Part shown: piece by piece, positions 1 to 8,548 of the stretch
How the letters are laid out: the number at the start of each line of letters is the position of its first letter
Numbering within the stretch: position 1 is the stretch's first letter
Origin: Bacteroidales bacterium
Lineage (GTDB): Bacteria > Bacteroidota > Bacteroidia > Bacteroidales > UBA932
DNA length: 15,761 bases
Assembly (NCBI GenBank): GCA_017651785.1
Contig: JAGCCD010000216.1
Coordinates: 1 to 15,761, forward strand
Direction: 5' to 3'
The notes under the pieces: generated by a model
Seen by the model: the letters and a program-made list of their open reading frames with translations, nothing else
The model's database searches: none
What the model was told of the DNA's origin: nothing
Position numbers and translations under genes: made by a program

Positions 1-969
1 GCTGCAGGTCAGCCCAACCCCAACGCATTCGAGGATTACGCCCGCGCCACTTCGGTGCCCGCCAATCCAGAGATCATACTTGCGTTCAAGTTCGACGATA
101 CCGGCGGCTGGGATGCTCTCGTGAACTTTATGAACTGCTCTGCATATCAGGGCAACAACCGTTACGATACCGACTGCAGCGGCGTTCTCACCAATCATCT
201 CGAGAACTACTGGGCAGCCGACGGCAGCGAGATATCATGGCCCAAGGTTGGCGACACAGCTCCCCGCAGCGGCTCCGACTGGATTGCCAACGTTGCCAAG
301 ATCGAGCCCCGTGCACTTGCAGACATCAAGTTCGGCGGACACGACTCGGCCAACAACCCCGGCGACTACTACTGGCAGAACATTGGCTGGAACCGTGGCG
401 GCTATTCGGCCGACAAGGACAAAGGCGATGTTTTTCCCAACGCCATCGATGAGAACAAAGGTTGCGGTGAGCGCACCAAGTTCTATTGGCACGCCGGCAG
501 CCGCACCTGGTTCGAACCGCCGCTGTTCCGCCTTGCAGAGACCTACCTCTATCTTGCAGAGGCATACAACGAGTACGGCAACGCTTCCAAGGCTCTGGAG
601 AACCTGAACAAGGTTCACAACCGCGCCGGCCTTCCCTCCATCACGGAGACTGACCAGGCCAAACTCCGCGCAATCATCCAGCGTGAGTGCGCAGTAGAGC
701 TTTTCCAGGAGGGCGGACACCGCTACTACGACGTAAAGCACTGGAAGAGAGCCGATATTGGCAACGGCCTTTGCGGCGGTCCCATGCGCATGCTCCAGTT
801 CAACATCCAAAACACCGATGAGGCCACCTGGCCTTATGCGGCAAAATGGGTAGAGACCTACTGGGATGCAGTGGCATACAACGCCTTCTGGACCGACGCC
901 ATGTTCCTGGAGCCTTTCCCTCAGACAGAGGTGAACAAGGGAACCATCACCCAGAATCCCGGTTATTGA
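1..969 (+). CDS. SusD-like starch-binding outer-membrane lipoprotein, C-terminal part (5' truncated by window)
   Basis: SusD-family proteins are surface lipoproteins that cap a SusC transporter and bind glycan before import. The frame is open from base 1, giving 322 visible residues; full SusD proteins usually have about 500-650, so roughly the N-terminal 40% (lipobox and first TPR helices) lies upstream. Visible hallmarks are the helical signature FRLAETYLYLAEAYNEYG (around bases 525-578), a following TPR-like segment (ASKALENLNKVHNRAGLP), the ECAVELFQEGGHRYYDVKHW block typical of the SusD C-terminal half, and the ending TQNPGY, which closes most SusD proteins. The stop is 18 bases before the SusC-like gene, so they are probably cotranscribed. 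Its own SusC partner may be upstream, which would make this a tandem SusC/SusD locus. The family call is firm; the glycan bound cannot be read from sequence. Confidence 0.93.
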   Translation, partial: AAGQPNPNAFEDYARATSVPANPEIILAFKFDDTGGWDALVNFMNCSAYQGNNRYDTDCSGVLTNHLENYWAADGSEISWPKVGDTAPRSGSDWIANVAKIEPRALADIKFGGHDSANNPGDYYWQNIGWNRGGYSADKDKGDVFPNAIDENKGCGERTKFYWHAGSRTWFEPPLFRLAETYLYLAEAYNEYGNASKALENLNKVHNRAGLPSITETDQAKLRAIIQRECAVELFQEGGHRYYDVKHWKRADIGNGLCGGPMRMLQFNIQNTDEATWPYAAKWVETYWDAVAYNAFWTDAMFLEPFPQTEVNKGTITQNPGY

Positions 970-987
970 TCGTAAACACTCGTAACT

Positions 988-3768
988 ATGACACATCCTA
1001 TTACAAGATATCTGGTCACCGTGGGAGCGGCGCTCCTGCTGAGTGTGACTCTTCTTGCCCAGGACTATGGCACCGGCGCGGTTTCCACCGCAACCGGCGA
1101 CGATCTCTACACCACCGTAACTGCCAACCTTTCCAACACGTTCGTGGGACAGTTCCCGGGAATGACGGTGCTCCAGGGCTCCGGGGAAATGGGTAACAAC
1201 AACGCCCGCTGGCTCATCCGCGGCATTGGAAGCTACGGTGTGGGATCCTGGTCCAAGGCAAAGCTCTTCGTTGACGGATTCGAGGTGAACGCCGACTACA
1301 TGACCGGCATTTCGCCTGCGGAAATAGAAAAGGTGGAGGTCCTCAAGGACGCGGCCGCCCTGGCGCTTTACGGCGAGAGGGGAGCCAACGGCGTCATAAG
1401 CATCACCACCAGGAGAGGAACCGAGGGTGCCGCCACCATCAACGCCCGCGTGCGTTACGGCGTGCAGACTCCCCAGAGCCTTCTCAAGCCCCTGGGCTCC
1501 TACGAATTCGCAAGTCTCTACAATCAGGCAGTATCCAACGACAACGGCATGAACTGGGCTCCCGCTTACACTGCGGCCCAGCTTGACGCCTACAAGAACG
1601 GCACCGGCGTGAACGTAGACTGGTACGACCAGGCTATGCGCAAGGCCGGCTCCTTCGTGGACGCTGACGTAATCCTGAACGGCGGTTCCAAAGACGCCCG
1701 CTACAACATCAACCTCGACTATCTGGGCAACCAGGGCCTTCTGAACGCAAAGAATACGGACGTCACCCGCAACCTGGGTTACAACCGTTTCAACCTCAGG
1801 GCAAACCTGGATTTCAACGTTCTCAAGATATTCGAGGTGCGCCTTGACATAGGCGGCCGTATCGAGCTGCTGGACCGTCCCAACTACGGCATCTCCTCGC
1901 TCTTCACCGACCTGCAGAAATATCCGTCCAACATCTACAACGTGTTTGACGACGAGGCCGGCGAGAATTACAGCGGTACTCCGGTATATCCCAACAACCC
2001 CTATGCATCCGTGAACGGCCTTGGCTGGTATTCCTACAAGGGACGCAGCCTGCAGACCAACCTCGCGGTGAAGGAGCGCCTGGATATGATCACTCCCGGT
2101 CTGTACCTCGAGGAAGCGATATCCTTCTACAGCTACACCATCAGCACCTGGTCCAAGACCCGCGACTACGCCCGCTGGTTCGGCGGAAACACCACCACGA
2201 CCAACCAGACCACGACCATCACCGCCAGCGGCTACGGCTCCGGCGGAATGCAGGACTGGAAGCAGGGCCGCGTAACGGCCGGCTACAACCGGGATTTCGA
2301 GGACCATCACCTGGACGCAAAGCTCAATTTCGGCGTTTCCGCATACAAGGGTGACGGATACTTCTCCTATAAGTACAATACGCTCAACCTGAACGGACTG
2401 CTCCATTACGATTACGCGCATCGCTACATCGTTGAGGCGGCCTTCTCCGAGTACGGCAACGACGCCTTCGCTCCCGGTCACCGCTGGGGCTTCTATCCTT
2501 CGCTCTCCGCGGCGTGGGTGCTCTCCAACGAGGATTTCCTCAAGGGAAAGGTTGACTTCCTGAAGCTGCGCGCCTCGGCGGGCCTTTCCGGATTCTCAGA
2601 TTCCGGCGCCACCTCGGTGCTCTCCGGCTACAATTCAAACGGCCGCTTCCTCTTCAAGGATTACTATACCACCAGCTACATCGGCTCGTTCTACACCGGC
2701 GCCACCAGCGGTGCCTGGCAGAGCACTCTGGTGCCCATGTTCACTCCCAACGAGGACGTGCACGCAGAGAAGAGCCTCAAGTTAAACGCTGGCGTAGACC
2801 TGCGCCAGGGAGGATTCAGCCTGACCCTGGACGGTTTCGTAGACAAGCGTTCCGACATCCTCACACTCGACAATTCGCTCCTCGGCTACTACGGCAAGCA
2901 GTACTCTTTCGCCAATGTGGGCAAGATGACAAGCTGGGGCGGCGAGCTGGCACTGGGCTACCAGGGCAAGGCCGGTGATTTCGGCTATGCCTTCGACGGC
3001 AGCGTCTCGTACGTCACCAACAGGATCGACTATATGGCAGAAGTGGCTCCCGCAAACGCTTTCAGCGCGCAGACCGGCAGGCCTTACGGAACCTACATCG
3101 GACTTGTGGCCGACGGTTTCTACGACACTTCCGACTTTGACGCCGCAGGCAACCTCCTGCCCACTCTTCCCACTCCCGCGTTCGGCAACGTCCAGCCAGG
3201 CGACATCAAGTATCTTGACCTGGACAAGAGCGGAGTGGTAGACCAGAACGACGTCACCAAGATTGGCCGCAGCTGGGTGCCCGAGTGGTACTTCACCCTG
3301 GGCGCAAAGTTCTGCTGGAAGGGCTTCGACCTCTCCGCGGAATTCCAGGGCGTGGCCGGCGTGTCCGCAAACCTGCTGAGCAACTGGAACCAGACCGTGG
3401 CATTCGTAGACAACGGCAACGTGTATCCCATCGCCAGTAACGCCTGGGCCTACTATCCCACCGAGGGCATAGATACAAGGGCTACGGCAACGTATCCCCG
3501 CCTTACCACCAACAGCAACGAGAACAACTACCGTCTGAGCTCCTTCTGGGTGAAAGACGCATCCTTCCTGAAGCTGCGCAACCTCGAACTCGGATACTCC
3601 TTCGCAATCAAGGATTCAAGGGTAAGCGCCCTTCGCTGCTTCGTGAACGGCCAGAACCTGTTTACGGTAAGCCCCATCCTGAGCGAATACGGTATGGATC
3701 CCGAGAACCTGTCCGGCCTCTATCCGGCCCTCAGGACATTCAACGCAGGACTTTCAATAACCTTCTAA
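988..3768 (+). CDS. SusC-like TonB-dependent outer-membrane glycan transporter, short form without N-terminal carboxypeptidase-like domain
   Basis: This 926-residue protein is a TonB-dependent beta-barrel that imports oligosaccharides across the outer membrane with its SusD lid. A signal peptide covers residues 1-24 (hydrophobic core AALLLSVTLLA, likely cleavage before QDYG). The plug follows at about 26-146, with FVGQFPGMTVLQGSGEMG, WLIRGIGSYG, FVDGFEV, IEKVEVLKDAAALALYGERG and ANGVISITTRRG, all in SusC order. The barrel fills the rest. Near residues 739-757 is the SusC-typical acidic loop (DIKYLDLDKSGVVDQNDV), and the protein ends in phenylalanine as outer-membrane barrels do. Most SusC proteins carry an 80-90 residue carboxypeptidase-regulatory-like domain between signal and plug; here the plug begins directly, so this is a short form. 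It lies between two SusD genes and is 12 bases before the complete one, its likely partner. Confidence 0.95.
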   Translation: MTHPITRYLVTVGAALLLSVTLLAQDYGTGAVSTATGDDLYTTVTANLSNTFVGQFPGMTVLQGSGEMGNNNARWLIRGIGSYGVGSWSKAKLFVDGFEVNADYMTGISPAEIEKVEVLKDAAALALYGERGANGVISITTRRGTEGAATINARVRYGVQTPQSLLKPLGSYEFASLYNQAVSNDNGMNWAPAYTAAQLDAYKNGTGVNVDWYDQAMRKAGSFVDADVILNGGSKDARYNINLDYLGNQGLLNAKNTDVTRNLGYNRFNLRANLDFNVLKIFEVRLDIGGRIELLDRPNYGISSLFTDLQKYPSNIYNVFDDEAGENYSGTPVYPNNPYASVNGLGWYSYKGRSLQTNLAVKERLDMITPGLYLEEAISFYSYTISTWSKTRDYARWFGGNTTTTNQTTTITASGYGSGGMQDWKQGRVTAGYNRDFEDHHLDAKLNFGVSAYKGDGYFSYKYNTLNLNGLLHYDYAHRYIVEAAFSEYGNDAFAPGHRWGFYPSLSAAWVLSNEDFLKGKVDFLKLRASAGLSGFSDSGATSVLSGYNSNGRFLFKDYYTTSYIGSFYTGATSGAWQSTLVPMFTPNEDVHAEKSLKLNAGVDLRQGGFSLTLDGFVDKRSDILTLDNSLLGYYGKQYSFANVGKMTSWGGELALGYQGKAGDFGYAFDGSVSYVTNRIDYMAEVAPANAFSAQTGRPYGTYIGLVADGFYDTSDFDAAGNLLPTLPTPAFGNVQPGDIKYLDLDKSGVVDQNDVTKIGRSWVPEWYFTLGAKFCWKGFDLSAEFQGVAGVSANLLSNWNQTVAFVDNGNVYPIASNAWAYYPTEGIDTRATATYPRLTTNSNENNYRLSSFWVKDASFLKLRNLELGYSFAIKDSRVSALRCFVNGQNLFTVSPILSEYGMDPENLSGLYPALRTFNAGLSITF

Positions 3769-3780
3769 CGGCAAGTGATT

Positions 3781-5442
3781 ATGAAAGCTAAATATATTAT
3801 CCTGACGCTTTGTGCAGCCACTCTGAGCCTGAGTTCCTGCAATGATTTCCTGGACACCAGCCTGGACCTTAACAATACCTCCGAGACAGTGGCGACCAGC
3901 AGAAGCTCCATCTGGGCTTTCGCCAACGCCTTCTATTCTCCGGTTATCAACGGTTACAGCGTCATAGACGGCAATCTGTTCGCTTCGGCTTCCGACGAGG
4001 CGCAGCAGACATCGGCGTCCTCAAACGTCATCTATTTCAACAAGGGTATAGTCAACCCCAGCGTAAACCCGCTCTGGACATACTATAACAACTGCTACGA
4101 GGGCATCCGCGCCGCCAACTTCTTCCTGGACTATGTGTCCGACGGAAAGGGGGTCGAGCTTCTCCAGAAGGGCCGCAACCTGGTTACGGACGCAGTAAAC
4201 TACGCCCGCGACCTCGCCTCCCTGGACTGGTACATCGCAGAGGCCCACGTGGCACGCGCGTACTACTACAGCGAGCTCATCAAGATGTACGGCGGAGTTC
4301 CCATCGTAGAGAAGACCATGGATCAGAACGGCGGTGAAAAGATCGCCCGCAGTACCTACGACCAGTGCGTAGAGTACATCGTGAGCGAGATCGACACCTG
4401 GAAAGACCGTCTGTCTCCCAACTGGAAAGACAACAACAACTACGAGGGCCGTTTCACCCTGGGCGCCGCTCTGGCAATCAAGGCGCGCACGCTCCTGTAT
4501 GCCGCTTCTCCTCTGCACAACCCTACCGGAGACTGGGAGAAATGGAACCGCGCTGCGCAGGCTGCGGCAGACGTAATCGCCCTGGGATCTTATTCCCTTG
4601 ACGGCGACTACGGTGCATACTTCCGCGGAAACGCTTCGCTTATCAGTCCCGAGACCATTTACGTGGTGCGCAGGGCCGTATCCAACACCATGGAGGTGAA
4701 CAACTATCCCATAGCTACCTCCGGCGGCAAGAGCGGAGTCTGTCCCACGCATAACCTTGTGAGCGTGTACGAATACGTCGATACGCCCAATCCCGACGAT
4801 CCTTACGCAAACAGGGATCCACGTCTGGACGCATCCATCGTGGTGAACGGCAGCACCTGGAACGGCCGCGTGATAGCGCAGGCACCGGGGGAGAGCGACG
4901 ATATGAAAGCCGCAAACGCCTCACGCACAGGCTATTACCTCAAGAAGTTCCTTACCGACGACCTTAACCTCACGCAGGGTGCGACAGCCCAGCACAACTG
5001 GGTCGCCTACAGGTACGCCGAAGTGCTTCTCAACTACGCCGAGGCAATGAACGAGGCCTACGGTCCTTCCGTCACTCCCGCCGGATTCCCCATGAGCGCA
5101 AAACAGGCCCTCCAGGCAGTGCGCGACAGGGCGAGCAGCAACCTTCCCGCGGTAGAGGCCGGAACCGTAGACTCCTTCCGTGCTGCCGTTAAGCATGAGC
5201 GCCAGGTGGAACTTGCCTTTGAGGATCACCGCTACTGGGATCTCATCCGTTGGAACGACGCAATGACCGTACTCAACAAGCCCGTGCAGGGCGTGAAGGT
5301 CGCCCGTTCCGGCAGCGGATACAAATACACCGTGGCAGATGTTGCAGACCGCGTATTCAACGTCCGCAACAACTACCTTCCTTTCATGCGTTCAGAGATC
5401 GAGAATTCAGGGGGAACCCTGGAGCAGAACCCCGGTTACTAG
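3781..5442 (+). CDS. SusD-like outer-membrane glycan-binding lipoprotein
   Basis: Complete 553-residue SusD-family surface lipoprotein, expected to form the lid on the SusC-like barrel encoded just upstream. I chose the ATG at 3781 over the GTG at 3775 because it gives a clean lipoprotein signal (MKAKYIILTL... then LSSC with acylated Cys20). The mature protein begins CNDFLDTS, a very common SusD opening. RagB/SusD hallmarks include the N-terminal helix block AHVARAYYYSELIKMYGGVP, the NYAEAMNEAYG helix (residues 418-428), ERQVELAFEDHRYWDLIRW (473-491) and the terminal EQNPGY. Acidic residues soon after the lipidated cysteine agree with surface export. The stop lies 3 bases before the next gene, indicating cotranscription with the glycosidase. 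The ligand is not predictable from sequence; the operon context suggests a beta-mannan or glucomannan fragment. Confidence 0.95.
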   Translation: MKAKYIILTLCAATLSLSSCNDFLDTSLDLNNTSETVATSRSSIWAFANAFYSPVINGYSVIDGNLFASASDEAQQTSASSNVIYFNKGIVNPSVNPLWTYYNNCYEGIRAANFFLDYVSDGKGVELLQKGRNLVTDAVNYARDLASLDWYIAEAHVARAYYYSELIKMYGGVPIVEKTMDQNGGEKIARSTYDQCVEYIVSEIDTWKDRLSPNWKDNNNYEGRFTLGAALAIKARTLLYAASPLHNPTGDWEKWNRAAQAAADVIALGSYSLDGDYGAYFRGNASLISPETIYVVRRAVSNTMEVNNYPIATSGGKSGVCPTHNLVSVYEYVDTPNPDDPYANRDPRLDASIVVNGSTWNGRVIAQAPGESDDMKAANASRTGYYLKKFLTDDLNLTQGATAQHNWVAYRYAEVLLNYAEAMNEAYGPSVTPAGFPMSAKQALQAVRDRASSNLPAVEAGTVDSFRAAVKHERQVELAFEDHRYWDLIRWNDAMTVLNKPVQGVKVARSGSGYKYTVADVADRVFNVRNNYLPFMRSEIENSGGTLEQNPGY

Positions 5443-5445
5443 CGT

Positions 5446-7062
5446 ATGAAACGCCTGATCACTACGCTTTTAGCAGTCTGTGCAGCCGTTCTTGCGACTG
5501 CACAGACACTGAGCGTGAGCGGGCCCGGGAGCGTGAAGCTTTACGGCCGTGCAGACTTCAGCATAACCACGCCCTCCGTTCCTTCCAACCCTTATCTGCA
5601 GGAAGAAGCGGCGCTTGACATGCTTCTTACCGCCCCCTCCGGCAAGCAGCTCGTTCTGCCTTGCTACTGGACGGGCAGCGGCAACGCGTGGGCGGCGCGC
5701 TTCACTCCCCAGGAGAAGGGCAGGTACACGTATGTGTTCCGCTACAGAGAGGCCGGAAAACCTGAAGTCACAAGCGCGCAAGGCACAATCCGCACCTGCG
5801 GAAAGAATGGCCGCGGCCTGCTCCATACCAATGACGACTGGACCCTGCGCTTCGACGACGGCACCCCCTACAGGGGCGTCGGAGAAAACATCTGCTGGGA
5901 GTCCAGGACGAGCGACGACAGCAAGTTCTTCCGCGAGCTCCATGAGAAGTGGGACCGCTACAACTACGACGTGCTCCTGCCCGATTTCGCTGCAGCAGGC
6001 GGCAACTTCGTGAGGATGTGGATGTGCTCCTGGAACTTCCCCATAGACAGGCACGACCGCTTCAACAACCGCCGCTACACCCCGTCCGACGAGTACTACA
6101 ATCCCAGCGCCGTTGAGCGTCTGGACCACACTGTGGACCTGGCAGAGAAGCTTGGCATCAACATAATGCTCTGCATGGGCCCCGGCGACGTGCGCACGGA
6201 CGCGTCTTTCTTCACCTCCGACGAGGCTAAGGCCCGCTACCGCAACCGCCTGCGCTACATAGTGGCGCGCTGGGGTTACAGCCCGGCCATAGGCATGTGG
6301 GAGTTCTTCAACGAGATAGACAATATCCAGTTCCGCAACGCCCAGTCGCCCATTCCCGCGCGGGACATAACCGCCTGGCACGGGCAGATGTCAACCTACC
6401 TCAAGGCCCTTGACCCGTTCGACCATATCGTCACCACTTCCATTTCGCACCGCGACGTGGAGGGGATGAACGACCTGCCCGACCTGGACATCAACCAGAA
6501 GCACATCTACCGCGCAACGTCCTCCATTCCGCGCACCATCAAAGAATACGAGAAGCGTCACGGCAAGCCTTACATCATAGGCGAGTTCAGCTTCGAGTGG
6601 GACTGGTCCAAGAACTTCGACGACTTTGCGGAGGATATGGACATAGACTTCAAGCGGGGCCTGTGGTACGGAATCTTCTCGCCCACGCCCGTAACTCCTA
6701 TGAGCTGGTGGTGGGAATACTTCGATAACCGCAATATGGTGCCTTATTTCAAGGGCGTACGCAAAGTGAGCGACCTTATGCTGGCAAGCGGAAAGGGCTC
6801 TTTTGAGCCGATTGAGGCCAAGGCCGGCGGTGCGGAAGCCTTTGCAGTCCGCTGCGGAAACCGTATATTTGCATACGTGTTCAATCCCGGTTCCGAGTCC
6901 GTGAGCGCCGTAAGCATCCCGCTCTCCGGCAGGTACAAGGTGCGTCCGTTCGATTTCGCCTCCGCCGCTTTCGGCAAGGCGCAGTCAATCGTGGCAGACG
7001 GTTCCCTTGAAATCCCGCTGTCGCTCGGTTCCAAAGAAGAGGCATTATTTGAAATAAAGTGA
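5446..7062 (+). CDS. Exported glycoside hydrolase, DUF5060 domain + clan GH-A (GH5-like) (beta/alpha)8 barrel
   Basis: This 538-residue secreted enzyme probably cleaves a beta-glycosidic bond with retention. A signal peptide (about residues 1-20, ending ATAQ) has no lipobox, so the protein is likely periplasmic. Residues about 24-100 resemble DUF5060, a beta-sandwich preceding GH-A barrels (NPYLQEEAALDMLLTAPSG, then FTPQEKGRYTYVF). The barrel runs about 115-440: FVRMWMCSWN (188-197, with the clan's conserved Arg190), WEFFNEIDN with candidate acid/base Glu290, KHIY (352-355) on a later strand, IIGEF with candidate nucleophile Glu380, and MSWWWEY (419-425) at the strand 8 position. The last ~90 residues look like a small beta-sandwich. 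The Glu290/Glu380 pair is the usual GH-A arrangement. I cannot assign a GH5 subfamily; it does not look like classical GH26. Its neighbours suggest a manno- or gluco-configured substrate. It lies 3 bases after susD and 1 base before the GH30 gene. Confidence 0.85.
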   Translation: MKRLITTLLAVCAAVLATAQTLSVSGPGSVKLYGRADFSITTPSVPSNPYLQEEAALDMLLTAPSGKQLVLPCYWTGSGNAWAARFTPQEKGRYTYVFRYREAGKPEVTSAQGTIRTCGKNGRGLLHTNDDWTLRFDDGTPYRGVGENICWESRTSDDSKFFRELHEKWDRYNYDVLLPDFAAAGGNFVRMWMCSWNFPIDRHDRFNNRRYTPSDEYYNPSAVERLDHTVDLAEKLGINIMLCMGPGDVRTDASFFTSDEAKARYRNRLRYIVARWGYSPAIGMWEFFNEIDNIQFRNAQSPIPARDITAWHGQMSTYLKALDPFDHIVTTSISHRDVEGMNDLPDLDINQKHIYRATSSIPRTIKEYEKRHGKPYIIGEFSFEWDWSKNFDDFAEDMDIDFKRGLWYGIFSPTPVTPMSWWWEYFDNRNMVPYFKGVRKVSDLMLASGKGSFEPIEAKAGGAEAFAVRCGNRIFAYVFNPGSESVSAVSIPLSGRYKVRPFDFASAAFGKAQSIVADGSLEIPLSLGSKEEALFEIK

Positions 7063-7063
7063 T

Positions 7064-8530
7064 ATGAAACGGATTCTCTGTATACTCCTCCTTGCAGCCG
7101 CGGGCTTTGCAGCCTTCGGCCAAAGGACGCTGCATCAGTGGGTTACCACATCGGAAGGCGACAGGCTCATGGATGAGGGCAAGACGGTGGAATTTCAGGA
7201 TGCTCTCCCCGGAGGCGGCGTCCCCATAATAGTGGACGAACGCCAGTCGTACCAGGAGATGCTCGGATTCGGTTTCTCGCTCACCGGCGGAAGCGCCGAG
7301 CTGCTGATGAAGATGACCCCCGCCGCAAGGCACGCCATCCTGGAAGAGCTGTTCGCCCCGGACCGTATGAATATCAGCGTTCTGCGTCTCACCGTGGGAG
7401 CCTCCGACATGAATTCCTTCGTGTTCTCGTACGACGACATGCCCGAGGGCAAGGAAGACTTCATGCTCAAGAAGTTCTCGCTGGCCCAGGACCTCAAGGA
7501 TGTGGTCCCGGTGATGAAGGAGATACTGGCCTTCAACCCCAAAGTATGGGTGATGGCCTCTCCCTGGTCCGCTCCCGCATGGATGAAGGAAAGCCGTGAC
7601 GTACGCGGAGGCAAACTGCGCCGCGAGTGTTATCCGGTGTATGCCGCATACCTTGCCAAGTACATCCTGGCAATGCGCGACAAAGGCATAACCATTCACG
7701 CCCTCACCATCCAGAACGAGCCTCTCAACTCACGCAATACGCCCTCCATGCCCTGGTCGCCGGAAGACCAGAAGGTCTTCGTACGCGACTATCTGGGGCC
7801 CGAGTTCACCCGCACCGGCATAACCACGGATATCCTTGCGTTCGACCACAACTGCGACCGCCCGGACTATCCCATGGCCATAATAGAAGACCCCGCGGCT
7901 GCCAAATACATTGGCGGAACGGCTTTCCACCATTATGCGGGAGACCTTTCCGTAATGACCCAGGTGCACGACTTCCGTCCCGACAAAGACATCTACTTCA
8001 CCGAGCAGATGGTCGTAGACCGCAGAGGCACCGTAACATCAAGGATAGCCCCGTCCGTGAAGCGTATGCTCATAGACATACCCCGTAACTGGAGCCGAAA
8101 CGTCATCCTGTGGAACCTCGCCGCAGATCCTGAGGCAAAGCCCCATACGGACAACGGCGGATGCCCCTTCTGCTTTGGCGCCATAACCCTGGACGGAGAC
8201 ACCGTAACACGCAACCTGGCGTACTGGGTGGTGGCCCACGCCTCTGGCAAGGTCCCTGCCGGATCTTATCGCATCCATTCCACGGAGAGGTCTGAGCCCG
8301 CGTCCCTGCTTATAGACGACGAGCAGAACCCGGGCGTGCGGCGTTTCATCTCCTACACGCATTCGGGCGTTCCCTCCAACGTGGCGTTCCGCACTCCGGA
8401 CGGCCGCATCGTGCTCATAGTGGCCAATGAATCCGCCTTCGGAAGCAACTTCAGCATACAGTACCACGGGCAGACCGCAAGGGTTTTCCTGCCCTCCGGA
8501 GCCGTGGGCACTTATTCCTGGCCGATATAA
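7064..8530 (+). CDS. Exported GH30-family glycoside hydrolase
   Basis: A 488-residue GH30 enzyme (clan GH-A), a family including glucosylceramidases, beta-1,6-glucanases, xylanases and beta-glycosidases. The signal peptide (residues 1-19, AAFG before QRTL) lacks a lipobox, so the enzyme is probably periplasmic. Family motifs are in order: YQEMLGFGFSLTGGSAELL at the start of the barrel, ISVLRLTVGASDM, VMASPWSAPAWMK, the acid/base strand TIQNEPLN with Glu219, a HHYAG strand, and YFTEQM with nucleophile Glu314. The 95-residue distance between the two glutamates fits GH30. The last ~90 residues form the usual GH30 beta-sandwich partner domain. The nucleophile is followed by Gln-Met rather than the Trp/Cys-Ser found in many GH30 proteins, which may mark the subfamily. 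Linkage specificity is unknown; context points to removal of beta-glucosyl or beta-mannosyl units from imported oligosaccharides. Confidence 0.92.
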   Translation: MKRILCILLLAAAGFAAFGQRTLHQWVTTSEGDRLMDEGKTVEFQDALPGGGVPIIVDERQSYQEMLGFGFSLTGGSAELLMKMTPAARHAILEELFAPDRMNISVLRLTVGASDMNSFVFSYDDMPEGKEDFMLKKFSLAQDLKDVVPVMKEILAFNPKVWVMASPWSAPAWMKESRDVRGGKLRRECYPVYAAYLAKYILAMRDKGITIHALTIQNEPLNSRNTPSMPWSPEDQKVFVRDYLGPEFTRTGITTDILAFDHNCDRPDYPMAIIEDPAAAKYIGGTAFHHYAGDLSVMTQVHDFRPDKDIYFTEQMVVDRRGTVTSRIAPSVKRMLIDIPRNWSRNVILWNLAADPEAKPHTDNGGCPFCFGAITLDGDTVTRNLAYWVVAHASGKVPAGSYRIHSTERSEPASLLIDDEQNPGVRRFISYTHSGVPSNVAFRTPDGRIVLIVANESAFGSNFSIQYHGQTARVFLPSGAVGTYSWPI

Positions 8531-8548
8531 AACAAAAAGTAACACAAT

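Noticed and set aside
235..2481. 748-residue open frame on the minus strand
   Set aside because: It runs antisense across the SusD end and the SusC gene, both of which have firm family motifs. Its translation is Val/Gly/Ala/His-rich with no domain, and GC-rich codon usage leaves the opposite frame open by chance.
3775..3780. GTG start two codons before the SusD ATG
   Set aside because: The ATG at 3781 gives a normal lipoprotein signal and a typical spacer; the GTG adds only two residues with no benefit.
5470..6381. 303-residue minus-strand open frame within the DUF5060/GH-A gene, and similar ones at 4021-4752, 6881-7699 and 10474-11325
   Set aside because: All are antisense shadows of recognised genes with low-complexity Val/Gly/Ala/His composition; those at 6881-7699 and 10474-11325 even span junctions between two real genes.
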